NCBI GenBank assembly: GCA_010093685.1
Contig: MU006219.1
Span: 453,531-517,530, forward strand
Direction: 5' to 3'
From: Ophiobolus disseminans
Lineage: Eukaryota > Ascomycota > Dothideomycetes > Pleosporales > Phaeosphaeriaceae
Length of the DNA: 64,000 bases
The position numbers and the translations under genes are program-made. Shown in pieces: positions 43,869-55,350 of this stretch. The notes under the pieces are model-generated. The model was not told the DNA's origin. It ran no database searches and was given only the letters and a program-made list of their open reading frames with translations. Position 1 is the first letter of the stretch, and each line of letters opens with the position of its first letter.

Positions 43869-44711
43869 TTGCGCGGGACTATGGAAGTTGAATTGACTAC
43901 TTACGTCAGACGGTATCATGGTCCTGCAATGGTCAGTTCTAGGATTACCTGGACTACTCTCGACGTAGCGCATAGCAATGCTCTACATTGCGCCACCACG
44001 CCTGTACTGTCACCTACTTCCTACTCCCAGAGAAGAAGAGCATGAACAAACAAGGTCATTCTGGACGCGGGACACGAAGCAGCAACGTCTATGGAGTTTA
44101 TACGTGCCCAGATCTTACAGAAACCTCATCTTGAGGTTGGAATAGCGGTGCAGAAGAGGACGGCTGAGATCTTCTTATACCACGCATTTGAACTTGGTTC
44201 AACTTAAGTGGAACGGAAATAAGTCACCTTAGTGCATAAGCAAGATGTTAAGGTTCATAACTATAGTACACCTTCGACTTACACACTCCTCTCAACTATA
44301 GAACGCCTATCAAAGTATTCTTAATCTCCTCCGCCCTTAAAGAATAATCACAGACCTAGCGTAAGCAACAGCAGCTTTAGACGTTATATAATCTTACAGA
44401 AACCGGCACATCCAATACAATGCCACAAAGCCGCCAAAAGTAGCTGGATTGGCCCTCCGCGATCTCGCCGTCGGGATATTAACAGTCTAGATGAAGACGG
44501 TCGTATTTACATAGTGAATGCTGTTTAGGAACCTTGAGAAAGCGTGTAATGCAACGATGGGTCGGCGCGTAAAAGGGAAATATAAGGCAGCCGCAACCAT
44601 GTTCTAGCTCAACTTCCCCTGCGGTACAATCATAACATACTACCTGTCTAGCACAAAAGCTCGCCCCATCCAATGTCGCGGCTAAATAGCCCACAAACTG
44701 TTCCCCATCCG
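43869..44711. other. AT-richer intergenic stretch without genes
   Basis: About 840 bp between a HET gene and the convergent kinase-like gene. Composition is visibly richer in A/T than in the housekeeping part, with many stops in all frames. It could contain decayed transposon sequence, but I find no terminal repeats. Confidence 0.4.
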
Positions 44712-46010
44712 CTAAACAATGTTAAGAACCTCAGGAATCCCCAGAAACCTGAAGAACATTATTGCCACCATGATGAACGGCTCGCTAGCGTTGTGGAGAT
44801 CTTTTTCGTTCACAAACACCAACCACAGACTGAAGGCACCATGTCCAAGAATCGCTATCGCTACTATCCAAGCCAGGACCTTGCGCAGCGAGTAACCTTG
44901 AACAGTGCATATACCCCACTTGGTGTCGTACTGCGCCCATCCTAGTCCTGGCTTGATGTAGAGCGGTGTGCCGCGAGCTGCAAACAGGTGTTTCGGTATG
45001 GCGTCTAAAGTTTTCTTCGAACCCATGTTAAACTCCCTTCCCTTGATCCCATCGATGATCTGTCGTGCTGCAATCTTCATGTGTACTGTCGGTGGAGGGG
45101 TTAAAATGTATTCATATCTTGGTAACGACAGTAATCCGTTTTGCACTGGTGTACTCAATGGGGGGAGGCTATCGCCAAGGGGCTCAATCAGAGGCTGATG
45201 GTCGTACAGTATACCAAACTGAAGCGTCAAGTCAGACATGAAAGCATGGTGAAGGTGGAAGTGGAAAGTTACCTGCATGGATTTGACTCTTTCACAGCCT
45301 TTCCATGACAAAAAGCGTTCCATTCTTCCTCGAGCATTTCTGTACTCTTCGTTCAGATGATGGAACAGCCCGATGTCGTCATTAATCGTGTTGACTTTGA
45401 CAGGGAAAACAATCATGTCGTTTATATGCTTCCAGGATTTTCGCACGCACCAATACAGCTCGATGTCGACATTCTCTTCATCGGTGTCATCTGGCGGATG
45501 TGCAATGGGTTCGGATGATGGGGCCGGATTTGATACACCTTGTTGCACTTCATTCTGCTGATGCATACCATTGAACCGAGTTGAAGAGCCCACTTGCGTG
45601 ATCAATTCAAGAGGTATCGGGTTTGGTTGATTCTTATCCGAAAACGCTGCCATTGCAGGAAAGGCCAGTGAACGGGGCGAGAGAGACAAATGTTTGCAAT
45701 GACTTCTGTACTCCTCAGCAGAGAATTCCGGTACATCGACTTGTGATTCTTTGCCACAGCACTGATTGAGTGTTAGTGTATGCCAGTATCAAGGCTGCGT
45801 AGTACCCACATTCCATATAATGCGTATGTGATCGTCCGCACATGATCTTCGACCTTCACTCAAAGGCCACCAGTCGACTGGGGAAGCAAGTAAGTGTTCG
45901 ACCTTTTGTTTGACCTGATCTGAGCGCCTCATTGGGTACAACGCGCGCACATGATGTGCATCATGGAATTGAACGATTCTACTACCGTCCCAGTAGGCAC
46001 AAAATGGCAT

Positions 46011-46111
46011 CTTCAGCAGTAATTAGCGGGATAGAAGTGCTCTCATCTGCGAATGCTTATTCTGCGAATGCTTATTCTGCGAATGCTTATTCTGCGAATC
46101 TCGCTAACTAC
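46011..46111 (-). other. Intron of the kinase-like gene that contains a 15-bp tandem repeat
   Basis: In transcript sense it runs from GTAGTTAGCG to CTAATTACTGCTGAAG (101 nt). Splicing joins DTNAKE to MPFCAYWDG in phase 0. The unspliced frame stops at a TGA just after the repeat. Confidence 0.65.
46048..46099. repeat. 15-bp tandem repeat, three full copies plus 7 nt
   Basis: The plus-strand unit is TGCGAATGCTTATTC at 46048-46062, 46063-46077 and 46078-46092, with a partial copy to 46099. All copies are identical, which suggests recent expansion. It lies inside an intron, and in transcript sense each unit holds a TTCGCAG that could act as a 3' splice site. Confidence 0.95.
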
Positions 46112-47552
46112 TTCCTTCGCGTTGGTGTCAGAACTGTCCTGAAGGATAATATCGCTGATTAGCATCTAGCTCTCGTCTAGGATAAGTCCGTACATACCTC
46201 GATCCCTCATTATCTCCAAACATCTTAATCAAAAGCGATTCTAGCTCAGAAGCCCTTGAGAACTGTGAGGCAAGCCGGTGCAGCCATACGCTGACCTCCG
46301 GCTTGTTTTTTCGACTGTCATTGATTGAGCTGAGCGCGTCTGACAAAATGTTCGCTTCCTCGACGGTGATAAAGACTCTGAATGCTTCCATGCCTTCGGT
46401 GCCCATCAGGAGGAAGGTCAATAGCTCCGTGAATACGCCTCCAAGCTTTCGGATGTCCTGAGACATGAGACCTTTCTATGTTATTCTAGTGGTAGACCCG
46501 GGAGCTGTGGAGTCATGAGACCGCGTTGAACGAGTATTCGATGCCACGCCGTCCATGTCAATGGCAATACCGAAATCGGCAATCTTTGCCTTCATTCGGG
46601 ACAAGTCGCGATCAATGAAAATGAGAACGTTGGACGGCCTGGCATCCATGTGCGCCACTCGACAATGGTTGTGCAGATACTCAACTGCACTCGCTAGTCC
46701 TTCAGATTCCCCCCACAGATCCTCTACTTGATTGGAATAGCTATGCTGTAGAGAGCCGCTAAGAAGCTGCCTCAAACTTCCAAGCGCAGGCGGAAACACA
46801 AAATGGAAGATCTGTGATTTTCCACCTGGGTCCTCAATAACGTATGCGAGTACCTGTTGTACAAGGTTTGCGTGCCCAGGAACAGCGGTTCTAGATAAAC
46901 TTCTGTTTTCGCGAAGAAAATCTGTCATCGAAGTGGAAGGCTTCAGCCTCTTGATTGCTACCTGAATGTAGATTGTTAGTTAGCACGGATCTCGGCAAAA
47001 GAAAAATGACGTACATTGCCAGCCTGCATTCCTTTCCCTTTTTGTTGCTTTGTTGAGATCCAGGAAAACTCGCCGCGAGCGCTATACATGACCGAAGTCT
47101 CACCTCCAGCAATTGCCTGGGCACAATAAATTTTGAACTGTGCTTGCACTTCTTTGTAACCTGGTATAGACTGTAACGAAATGATAATATCACAGGCATT
47201 TCCCTGTTTGTGTGTTCGTGGTCCATACAGTGGGAGTTCCGAAAATTGAGCGACTGGAATTGGTTGTGATATTCTAGATTTGGCCGTCGCGGCTCGACTC
47301 ACTTCCTTCGAAAACAAGCAGTCAGCTCAGTACACTGTAGTGCATGATGCCCGCAAGTAGTAGCAGGTAATGCATCAGGACAGCGAAAAGACAAAGACCG
47401 CCGTGGCTCAATGAAACTTACGTTTGCTTTCGTCGACTCTATCGCGTAATGAGTATAACTTGGTATTTCCCCTAGATCCTCCTAAGCAAAATTAGGATAT
47501 TTGTTTGGATAGCATGTGCCTCACTTCCTTGTGTCGGAATTGTCGGGGTCAT

Positions 47553-50500
47553 CAGCCGTTGATGTCCCCGAGTGTACTACATCTATTAGAGCAAGATTGC
47601 TTAACCGGCTTTGGTGCTTACATCGCAACTGAAATTGGAACCGAAGCGTCTTTCAAGTAGCAGAATGATGTTTACCATGTCGGTATACCTGGCTGCAAGG
47701 AGGGAGATAATCATCTCGGACAGTGTTTGATAAGCTCGAGGAAGATATAATGCGACTCAAAGAATGTATATTGCGGCTGCGGCAGAGGCAACCTATTGAC
47801 GGGAAGTTGATGATCAGAAGGGAATTCAACCAACCAAAACTGTATATAATCTGAAGCAAAGGCAACCCGTTATGAGAAAGGTACGTCTGACGTTGAAAAG
47901 AGTGACAGTGATACAATGTGGAAACGGGCTTCTTAACGAAGACGGACTACTGCCCCGCACCGATCAGTGCCAGACCAGGATTCAGGATTGCGTTATTTCG
48001 AGCCTCGAGTGATTGGCTCAATGTCATTTCCCATAGCCTTGCCTGAATCCCTATTGGATGGTACGTTTGAAAATATCTACATCTCCTGTCCAAAAGACCA
48101 ACCTGATGTTGCACCAGTGTAGTTCGTCGGTCATGATCATCGATCGTAAAACTCTATGGATAGGGCAGTAAATCAGGCGGTCTCGAGCGAGAATTTCGTA
48201 ATATATGTTAACAAAACTTCCTTGTGAGTTTCCATGCTCAGAGTGCTGTGCTGTAGCACTGCTGAATTCCCACCCATATATACTTGTGCCTCTCGTGTTT
48301 CTCAATGCGCCTAGTATATAACGCACCAACCCGTCGCCAAAAGCCCGATCGATCCGATGAGCGCACCACAATAAGACCATCCAGCAGCAACGGTCCACTC
48401 CCATGTCTGAGACCCAACGCCCAAAGCTGAATATGATGAGGAACACCATCATTCAAAGTTCACTACCCTCCTGCCATGCCGTCGTGTAGACGGTGAATAG
48501 TGTGCATGATGTAGCTCCGATAGGGTGGCGGTTGAGCTGTTTTCCAGGCCATACTATGGTGGCTTGGTGAAGTTCTTGCGTAGTTCAATCATATGATAGC
48601 TTGCGGCACACTAGAGGCTATCCCAGAATGTCTTACTGGTTACTCAACCCAGCTAGGACAATATGAGAAGATATAAAATGTGGTACTCGTAGTTAATAGG
48701 CACTGTCGTCCATGGAACTTGGGTTGAACGATGATGAGGGCTTAGACCTGGAGTAACGTAATCAGTTGTGGCGTCGATATCGGAGTTGAAGCTGTTGGTA
48801 CCGGCTTTGAGCCTGGGTTAGGGAAAGACTTGGAAAGCAGGTAAGCTGTCTGTAGCTCGTGTTGAAGTGCTTAGGAATATTTCGCACTACTTTGAAGAGA
48901 CGAGTAGACCTTTCCCGAGGGAAAGATTTATAGAGATAATTTGAAAGAAATCAAAGTTTCTTAAGACAAACTGTGGCGGTAGCACATCCTCCTGATACAT
49001 TCAGTTGTTGCGGATATGCCCGATATACTTACGCACAGACTCGTTGGGGCTCTGTTTGTTAGGCATGTTTGCTACCTAGGTATCGGTAGACACCAACTTC
49101 CTCTCTCACGTAAGCTTCATCGCAGTCGATGCGCACCTGGGCAGGTCCAGGCTTCCTCGCTTGACAGGGTGCAGGTACCAGCTGCGCGTCTGTTAGCCTC
49201 GACCGTTGTTGCGAGACCCTTTGCACGTGGCTCGGGCCCGCAAACATATTGAGACACCCCAGACCGAGGCCCACGAGGGCATGGTTGCCCGCATTAATAT
49301 CGAGCATCGGGTACAGAACGCATCGGCGGCTTCCGATGTCCATGGATTAGCAGCTTATACCGACTGCGGAAGTTGGCATAAACACGAAGAGTCAACGCTG
49401 ACTGCAGGTGATACCGAGTCGAGGTGCAGATCGGGGTATGCACTTGCCATGGCACGAGCATGCTAATATTTGAGTTTCGAGTACGAGTACGGGTGGCTGA
49501 GCTGAAGCACGCACGGGGTTGCGGGAAGGACAAAAGGATGCAATACTGTACCTGTGAGCAATCGATAATGCAGACTCACCGGCGGAAGGCACGACATGCA
49601 TGTGATCGAGGCGGGGAAGGAGCGTGGGTCGCGTGACAGTGGGGGTCCTCGTGGGCCTGCAAGCGAATCCTGGATTGCGAATCGGCGCAATTTCGATAAC
49701 CAGCGGTCGAGTCCCTGCTGAGGTCTGCGATGTTGCGCACTGAGGTGGTCAGCATGTTGGACATTACCCGTCGTCGGCAAGGCCTCAGTCCAGGGCGTCG
49801 GGTCCAGTAGACGGTGAAGATCACGACGGATCGAGTCACAGGCGAAACGATGCTGTGACGATGCGTGGGTTGGTGGCCCAGACATGCCAGATGCTAGGCG
49901 GTCAAAGGTCGCTGCCACAAGACAATTCGATGGCGGCCCAGCCACTCAGCGACAACCGCAAGCCCCAGCTCCGCTGCACGGCGCGGGTTGGACGCCCTCA
50001 CGGCAAGGCAGAGGCGAGCGCTAGATATCACGCGAAGCGCAACAAACAGTGTGCATGCCGGCCACAGGGCCCGGGCCATGGGGGACAGCAGCTCCAAGCT
50101 GTCGCATTCACACTGTCGCTTCCTCTGCCAGCGCCGACGAGTCTTTTGCCCGTTTCTTCGAGCACACGCAGCTCAATGACGACGTCACCCGCCAACGCCT
50201 ATCAGGCCGCCTGGGGATAGCCCAAGAAATTGCCAGGACGTGGCAGCAGCCGACGCTACTCTGAAGTGGGCCTGAGCGCTTGAAGTGTGCTTTATCACCG
50301 CCACGCTCGCTGGGCCGCCTCTGGGGCTCGCGATAAGTGTCAGTCATTCCTACACCAGGCCCGCTACCGCTACCGCTGCCTGCCTCCTCGCTCCCATTTA
50401 CTCTGCCTTGCACTGTCGCCAACCTACGCGCATTGGAGCACCGGATTTGAGACTCTGAGATCCTACCTTTTACCCACCCGCCTCGCCGGTACGCCAGCCA

Positions 50501-50662
50501 GCCAGCCAGCCAGCCAGAGCAGCGACATGGTCAATGCGCACTCAGATCGCAATCTTGCATCCGCCGTTATCGCTGCGACGCGACACTGAGTGAGCACGCG
50601 ACAGCGACAACCTCCAGCTCTCCCTCTGCGGAGGTGAGAGTCTGCCACGCTGCCCGCCAGCG
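47553..50662. other. Gene-poor stretch of about 3.1 kb
   Basis: Frames such as 47653-47916, 48051-48452 (minus), 49463-49945 (minus) and 49855-50220 (plus) lack recognisable domains and convincing splice structure. The left half (to about 49000) is A/T-richer, like the rest of the accessory block; the right half is G/C-richer and may be the long leader or promoter of the rhodopsin-like gene. A short CCAG repeat lies near 50496-50517. I found no transposase, terminal repeat or RNA gene. Confidence 0.45.
50496..50517. repeat. CCAG tetranucleotide microsatellite
   Basis: About five CCAG units roughly 150 bp upstream of the rhodopsin-like start codon. It is probably a neutral microsatellite in the leader. 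Confidence 0.8.
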
Positions 50663-52458
50663 ATGATACTGCCGCGCGACATCTACAATGGAACCCCACC
50701 GGAACGCCGCACCCGGGCATCCAACAACCCTACCTTGCTGTATTCCTGGTGGTGCACCATCTTCTCCATCGTCATCATTGGCTTCCGATTATCCGGCCGC
50801 TATATTCGGAATGAGCGCCTCTTCCGAGAAGACAAAATCATGGCCTGGAGCATTATTCCACTGCTCGCACGCATGGGCTGTATTCACGTGGTGCTCATCT
50901 ATGGCACAAACAACGTCGACGTCAGCAGTCTTACGGATCCAGTCAAGATCCGCCGCCGCGAGATTGGATCTCGATGTGTGCTGGCTGCCAGGATCTTCTA
51001 TGCCATGTTGTAAGTCTATTTGACCTGTGACAGTTTGCATACGTCTAATATGTTCCTAGCATTTGGATGGCCAAATTCACCGTCTCCGAATTCCTCAAGC
51101 GCCTGACCGAGCGCTTCTGGAAGAAGGGATATGAATGGGGATTACGCGGCATCCGCATCTTCCTTGTCGCTACGTTCCTCATGGTACTGATCGCCACGTT
51201 GGCCGAATGTCGACCAAACTTCAGTCACTACTGGCAAGTTGTGCCGGATCCAGGACCGCAATGCCGGCAGGGCTACGCCCAACTCCTCACCATGGGAGTC
51301 ACCGACATAGTCACGGATGTTCTGCTCGTCGCCTTTCCGATCCCTATCATATTCCGATCTGCAATGCCTCTAAAGCGCAAGGTGTCTCTCACAGCACTCT
51401 TTTCCATGTCCATTATCCTTATCGTAGTCACTGGTGCTCGCATGCCCCTCGTCATACACCGGAAGGGTATACAGCAATTTCGGACAGTGTTCGCATCGTC
51501 TGAGATATTTGCCGCCGCTATTGTGTCCAACGCAATTATCCTGGGATCATTCCTTCGCGATCGAGGCGTCAAGAAAGCAAAGTTCAAGGCAGGATCAACA
51601 ACCGACAGCATGGAACGAAGAGGCTCCGCTCGACGCTATACCAACCAGCCTTGCAGCAGCGACGAAGACCTCGCTCGCTCACTGGGCTATCGGACGAAGC
51701 CAGAACTCACGGAGAAACCCTCGACATTACCACGGCCAGCACCTGTCGCCAATTTGGACCTACTTTCGTCGAAACGACATGATGGGCCTTTTGCAAATAA
51801 CAATTGGCAATTTCCTCAGCAAGAGCTGGGCATATTCCAAAGCAATAGTGACAAACTAAGCGCAGCCGACGTTCAGGACCCGTTGCCCAGTCCACGAGCT
51901 GGCCGCCGAGTTTCATGGGTCGATGCTGGCGGCCTTCTCGAGAATGCCGCCATAGCGCCTTCACCCACCGACTCAGTCATTGCGCATGACTTTGCACCCC
52001 AGCCCCGAAGAAACTCAAGAGCAACAAATACGGTGCTACCAAATGGCCGCTCTTATCCGCCTCCGGCTCGCCGTCCTTCAAGGCTCTCCCAACAGTCGGA
52101 GGACTATGAATCGTCCACTAGAGCAGGCCATCAACTCCAAGATCTTGGCGGGCTGCTCTCCGAAGAGCACGAGAAAGAGGGAAAGGACCACTCGCCGAAT
52201 ACGCCGCCATCAAGGCCATCCACCGCCGCCATACGACAGCAACGACGTCAGTCTATGTCTACACATCGCGTCTCATCTCAAAGCAGTCGTGATGTCCCAT
52301 CGCTCCAGGATCCAGGTGACCTTTTATCCTCCCACACCTCTGCGCCTATTCGTCGTACACAAACACAAACCAGTTACGACGTACCTTCTTTGAAGGACGC
52401 TGGTGGTCTCCTTTCCTCCGCGTCACAATCTCCTAATACCTCCCCTCATATAGCGTGA
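50663..52458 (+). CDS. Rhodopsin-like (PTH11-type/DUF-rhodopsin) integral membrane protein with repeated DxGxLL motifs
   Basis: Exons 50663-51009 and 51060-52458 give 581 aa. About seven hydrophobic segments span residues 25-310, for example YSWWCTIFSIVIIGFRLSGR, FLVATFLMVLIATLAECRPN, MGVTDIVTDVLLVAFPIPII and LTALFSMSIILIVVTGARMP. The motif around TDIVTDVLLVAFPIPII is typical of the fungal rhodopsin-domain family, which includes Pth11-like sensors and many proteins of unknown ligand. The roughly 270-residue cytoplasmic tail is Ser/Pro/Arg-rich and repeats DAGGLL, DLGGLL, DPGDLL and DAGGLL near residues 404, 477, 533 and 562. No cysteine-rich CFEM domain is present. The role is probably plasma-membrane sensing or trafficking, inferred from the family only. 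Confidence 0.82.
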
Positions 52459-53047
52459 TACCCCGGCCTTTGGGCCTTTTACTGCATAGCTTGCATGTTT
52501 GTTCTTCCATTTTCTTTGTTTGTACTTGCACGATATCCCTCACATGGTTGGCGTTGATGGTTTCACGATCATATGCATGATGTTACGATTGGTGTTGGAG
52601 ATCCTGAGAAGCTTGTATGCCGAAGAAATTTCTTGCATATAGCTGGACTCGGAAACATGTTACGAGAGAGGGGGCTTTGTATTGTACCATACACTTTGTT
52701 CGATCGATGGGCACAGAGGTGCGATGGCGTAGGTCAAGCCGGCAGATACCCCGTCATACATAGAAATCTAATATGCATTTTCGGCTTCTGCATTGGTCCC
52801 CGAGATGAATGTGATCGCCACTAGGCTGTATGAATTGACCACGATGCATGACCCATGTGTTTGGATCGGGGAATTATGTCGTGCAACTAAGTCATGGGCG
52901 GCGGTTGTGGAGTCGTATTCGGATAATTACTCACATTTTCATGGGTGGTGGAGGGCTTGGCGGTTGGAGCTTCCGACTTCGACAGCTCTAAATTCTTCGC
53001 ACCTACACGACACAGTACTCAATGCAGACAAGTGCAGCGCCTCAACC
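52459..53047. other. Intergenic region upstream of the JmjC gene
   Basis: About 590 bp. The JmjC frame is open from 52793, but the sequence before 53048 is not protein-like and I treat it as leader. No other feature is seen. Confidence 0.5.
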
Positions 53048-54511
53048 ATGAGCAATCATGCGCCCACGCTTGAAGAGATCACGCAACTAACCCGACGCGA
53101 ACTCACCACAGCTAGCAAAACAGACCCAATACGCGAATGTGGACGCGCTGCGCTCTCGCTCCTCCCAGCCGAACCAGACACATGCCAGCAACTGGCCTAC
53201 CAGAAACTCCACGACGTACCATACAAGGATGTAAAGACATGTTGGCGGAGGTTATATACCGATGCGAGCCTGCGGAAGGTCGTAGAGCTGGTCAATGCCC
53301 AAGAGCAACATGCTCGTGAAATCGATGGAGAGACGCTAGCGAAGCACGGAAGCGAAGGGAAATGGATAGATGAAGTGGTGAGGATGCTGGACATGGCACT
53401 GATACTGACTGGCGCTCCACAGAGGGAGGAGGTTGTTGAGTTGTGGTTTGCTGCGCTGAAAGCAATACTACCGTCCGATGCTACTGAAGACTCGATGCAA
53501 GTCGTGGATGCCTCTGATCGCCCTGCCAAGAAAAGAAAACTTTCGCCATCTTCCAGAGCCTCGAATATTCCAGCGAGTTTCCCAGCAACACTACCTTCAA
53601 TTGCACCAACACTGCGATACCCCATCCCGCGCACCCATAATCTCAGCCTGTCGGCCTTCCAAGCAAAGGTTGCGAGTACTCTGACGCACACGCCAGTCAT
53701 AATCGAAGACGCGATACAACACTGGCCTGCGCTCGATGAGCGGCCTTGGAGTAGCCCCGGTTATCTTCTAGTGCAAACACTTGGTGGTCGGAGGCTGGTG
53801 CCTGTCGAGGTGGGCAAGAGCTATACCGAAGACGGATGGGGACAGAAGATTGTTACCTTTAGAAAATTCATGGAGACGTACATGCTTGAAGCAAGCATCG
53901 AAATCAAGAACAGCCAAGAGGCCCGACAGACAGGCTACCTGGCTCAGCATGACCTGTTCGCCCAGGTTCCAGCGCTACGTGCCGACATTAGCATTCCAGA
54001 TTACTGTTACTCTGATCCTGCACCTTCGCCCCATCTCACGCACATAAAGTCTACAGCAAAACTCGAAGAGCCGCTGTTGAACGCGTGGTTTGGACCAGCT
54101 GGCACGGTGTCGCCTCTCCACACCGATCCGTACCACAACATACTCGTACAAGTGGTGGGCTACAAGTACGTCAGACTCTACGCCCCCGAAGAGACGGCGA
54201 ATCTCTACCCCAGAAGTGTCGACGAAATCGGCGTGGACATGAGCAACACAAGCCAAGTTGATCTCGACGAAGCGATGCGCGTATGGAGCAACATCTCGTG
54301 CTGGGAACGTGCTGCAGCCGCAAACGATGATATTCCAAAAACTACAACGCAGACCAAACAAGATTTCTCCAAATACTTCCCACGATTTAAAGACGCAAAA
54401 TACATCGAAGGCATACTCGCCCCAGGCGACTGCTTGTACCTCCCCATCGGCTGGTGGCACTACATCCGCAGCCTAACGCCCAGCTTCAGCGTAAGCTTCT
54501 GGTTTAACTAA
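53048..54511 (+). CDS. JmjC-domain Fe(II)/2-oxoglutarate oxygenase (JMJD5/KDM8-like)
   Basis: A 487-aa intronless gene. The ATG at 53048 (MSNHAPTLEEITQLTRRELT) was chosen over upstream in-frame starts because homology-like sequence begins there. The N-terminal half is helical (TPR-like in JMJD5 relatives). The C-terminal JmjC domain opens with HTPVIIEDAIQHWPALDERP and WSSPGYLLVQTLGGRRLVPV. The iron ligands are H358 and D360 in PLHTDPYHN and H471 in LPIGWWHYIRSL, and the 2-oxoglutarate-binding region is AWFGPAGTVSPLH. Family members hydroxylate or trim arginine/lysine side chains on histones or ribosomal proteins; whether this one demethylates histones cannot be read from sequence. A KKRKL cluster near residue 160 is a candidate nuclear signal. 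Confidence 0.9.
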   Translation: MSNHAPTLEEITQLTRRELTTASKTDPIRECGRAALSLLPAEPDTCQQLAYQKLHDVPYKDVKTCWRRLYTDASLRKVVELVNAQEQHAREIDGETLAKHGSEGKWIDEVVRMLDMALILTGAPQREEVVELWFAALKAILPSDATEDSMQVVDASDRPAKKRKLSPSSRASNIPASFPATLPSIAPTLRYPIPRTHNLSLSAFQAKVASTLTHTPVIIEDAIQHWPALDERPWSSPGYLLVQTLGGRRLVPVEVGKSYTEDGWGQKIVTFRKFMETYMLEASIEIKNSQEARQTGYLAQHDLFAQVPALRADISIPDYCYSDPAPSPHLTHIKSTAKLEEPLLNAWFGPAGTVSPLHTDPYHNILVQVVGYKYVRLYAPEETANLYPRSVDEIGVDMSNTSQVDLDEAMRVWSNISCWERAAAANDDIPKTTTQTKQDFSKYFPRFKDAKYIEGILAPGDCLYLPIGWWHYIRSLTPSFSVSFWFN

Positions 54512-55350
54512 TCTGATCAGTACCTCGAGCTCCCGTTTTACTCGCACCGCGGACACCTCCCTCTTAATATCTCAACGACGTCCTTGGTGTCCCTGACGCC
54601 GCTCCCGCATGTTCCGTTCCGCCACCAGCCGCAGCGTACTCTTGAAATTACGACCACGCAGGCACATTGGGTGAATTTGTAAACCCTGAGGTGGCACATT
54701 GTCGTGTCGGTATCTCCGGGTTGTTGGTGGGATTTTTGGCGTAGTTCGGAGAGTGGTTCTGCGTAGTTCGGATAGTGGTCGGTGTTAACTATCGCTGGTG
54801 GTATGTTTGACTTGGGTATGATGATGATAATTGAGGAACTGTGTATTTTCTAGAGATATAGGGAAGTGAGACTCGAGGTTTTTATACGTCTTTGGCAGCA
54901 TTCACGCATCATCATCGGTTTTTTCACAATCAGGTTTGTTTGGGGAGGTGAATTGATGATTCATATGCTCACCAAGTCAAACATGTTTGATGGACTTACT
55001 CATACGGTTTGTGCACATGTTGGAATCGATCGAAAGTTGCGTGAAGGAATCTTGAAACGTGAACATTTTTCTATTTGACTGGGAGAAATGATGTGGTGCA
55101 TCGTGAAGGCATACCACTCTTAAGGCCATGTGCTTTGTCTAACATGTTTAAAGCACACGATGCTGTATAACGTCAATAAGAGATATGATAATCACTAAAC
55201 CATTCTCACAACACATTTAAATACTAGACATGTCTATGCCATATATGTGTCGCTAACGTAATATCCTCGATCGTTAGCGCGCAATGCGCGCGTCTTATCA
55301 TCGAAGCTCCCTTCATCTCCTCTCAGCGCGTCCCATAACCAACAACGCCA
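54512..55350. other. Intergenic region
   Basis: About 840 bp between two plus-strand genes. A 70-codon frame at 54866-55078 has no recognisable product. Nothing else is seen. Confidence 0.5.

Larger units (their letters stand above)
44712..47552 (-). pseudogene. Protein-kinase-like gene with C-terminal membrane domain, in-frame TAG in the kinase part
   Basis: Proposed exons: 47552-47525, 47481-47422, 47301-47015, 46961-46198, 46154-46112, 46010-45810, 45761-45273 and 45218-44712. They sum to 793 codons; the first two are tentative. The kinase part has VAIKRLK (ATP lysine), a helix-C region, HCRVAHMDARPSNVLIF (catalytic loop; HRD altered to HMD, Lys of K.xN changed to Arg) and IADFGIAIDMDG. 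TAG at 46476-46478 then interrupts the frame, which continues as SQDIRKLGGVFTELL (helix F) in phase. After the kinase come IRIIWN/CCGKESQVDVPE and a region ending in two hydrophobic segments (WIVAIAILGHGAFSLWLVFV, FIMVAIMFFRFLGI), an arrangement seen in uncharacterised fungal signalling proteins. A 60-nt in-frame intron (weak GTTCAA donor) could remove the stop, so pseudogene status is not certain. Confidence 0.6.

Noticed and set aside
43900..44420. Transposon relic in the A/T-richer gap
   Set aside because: No terminal repeats, target duplications or transposase remnants could be seen.
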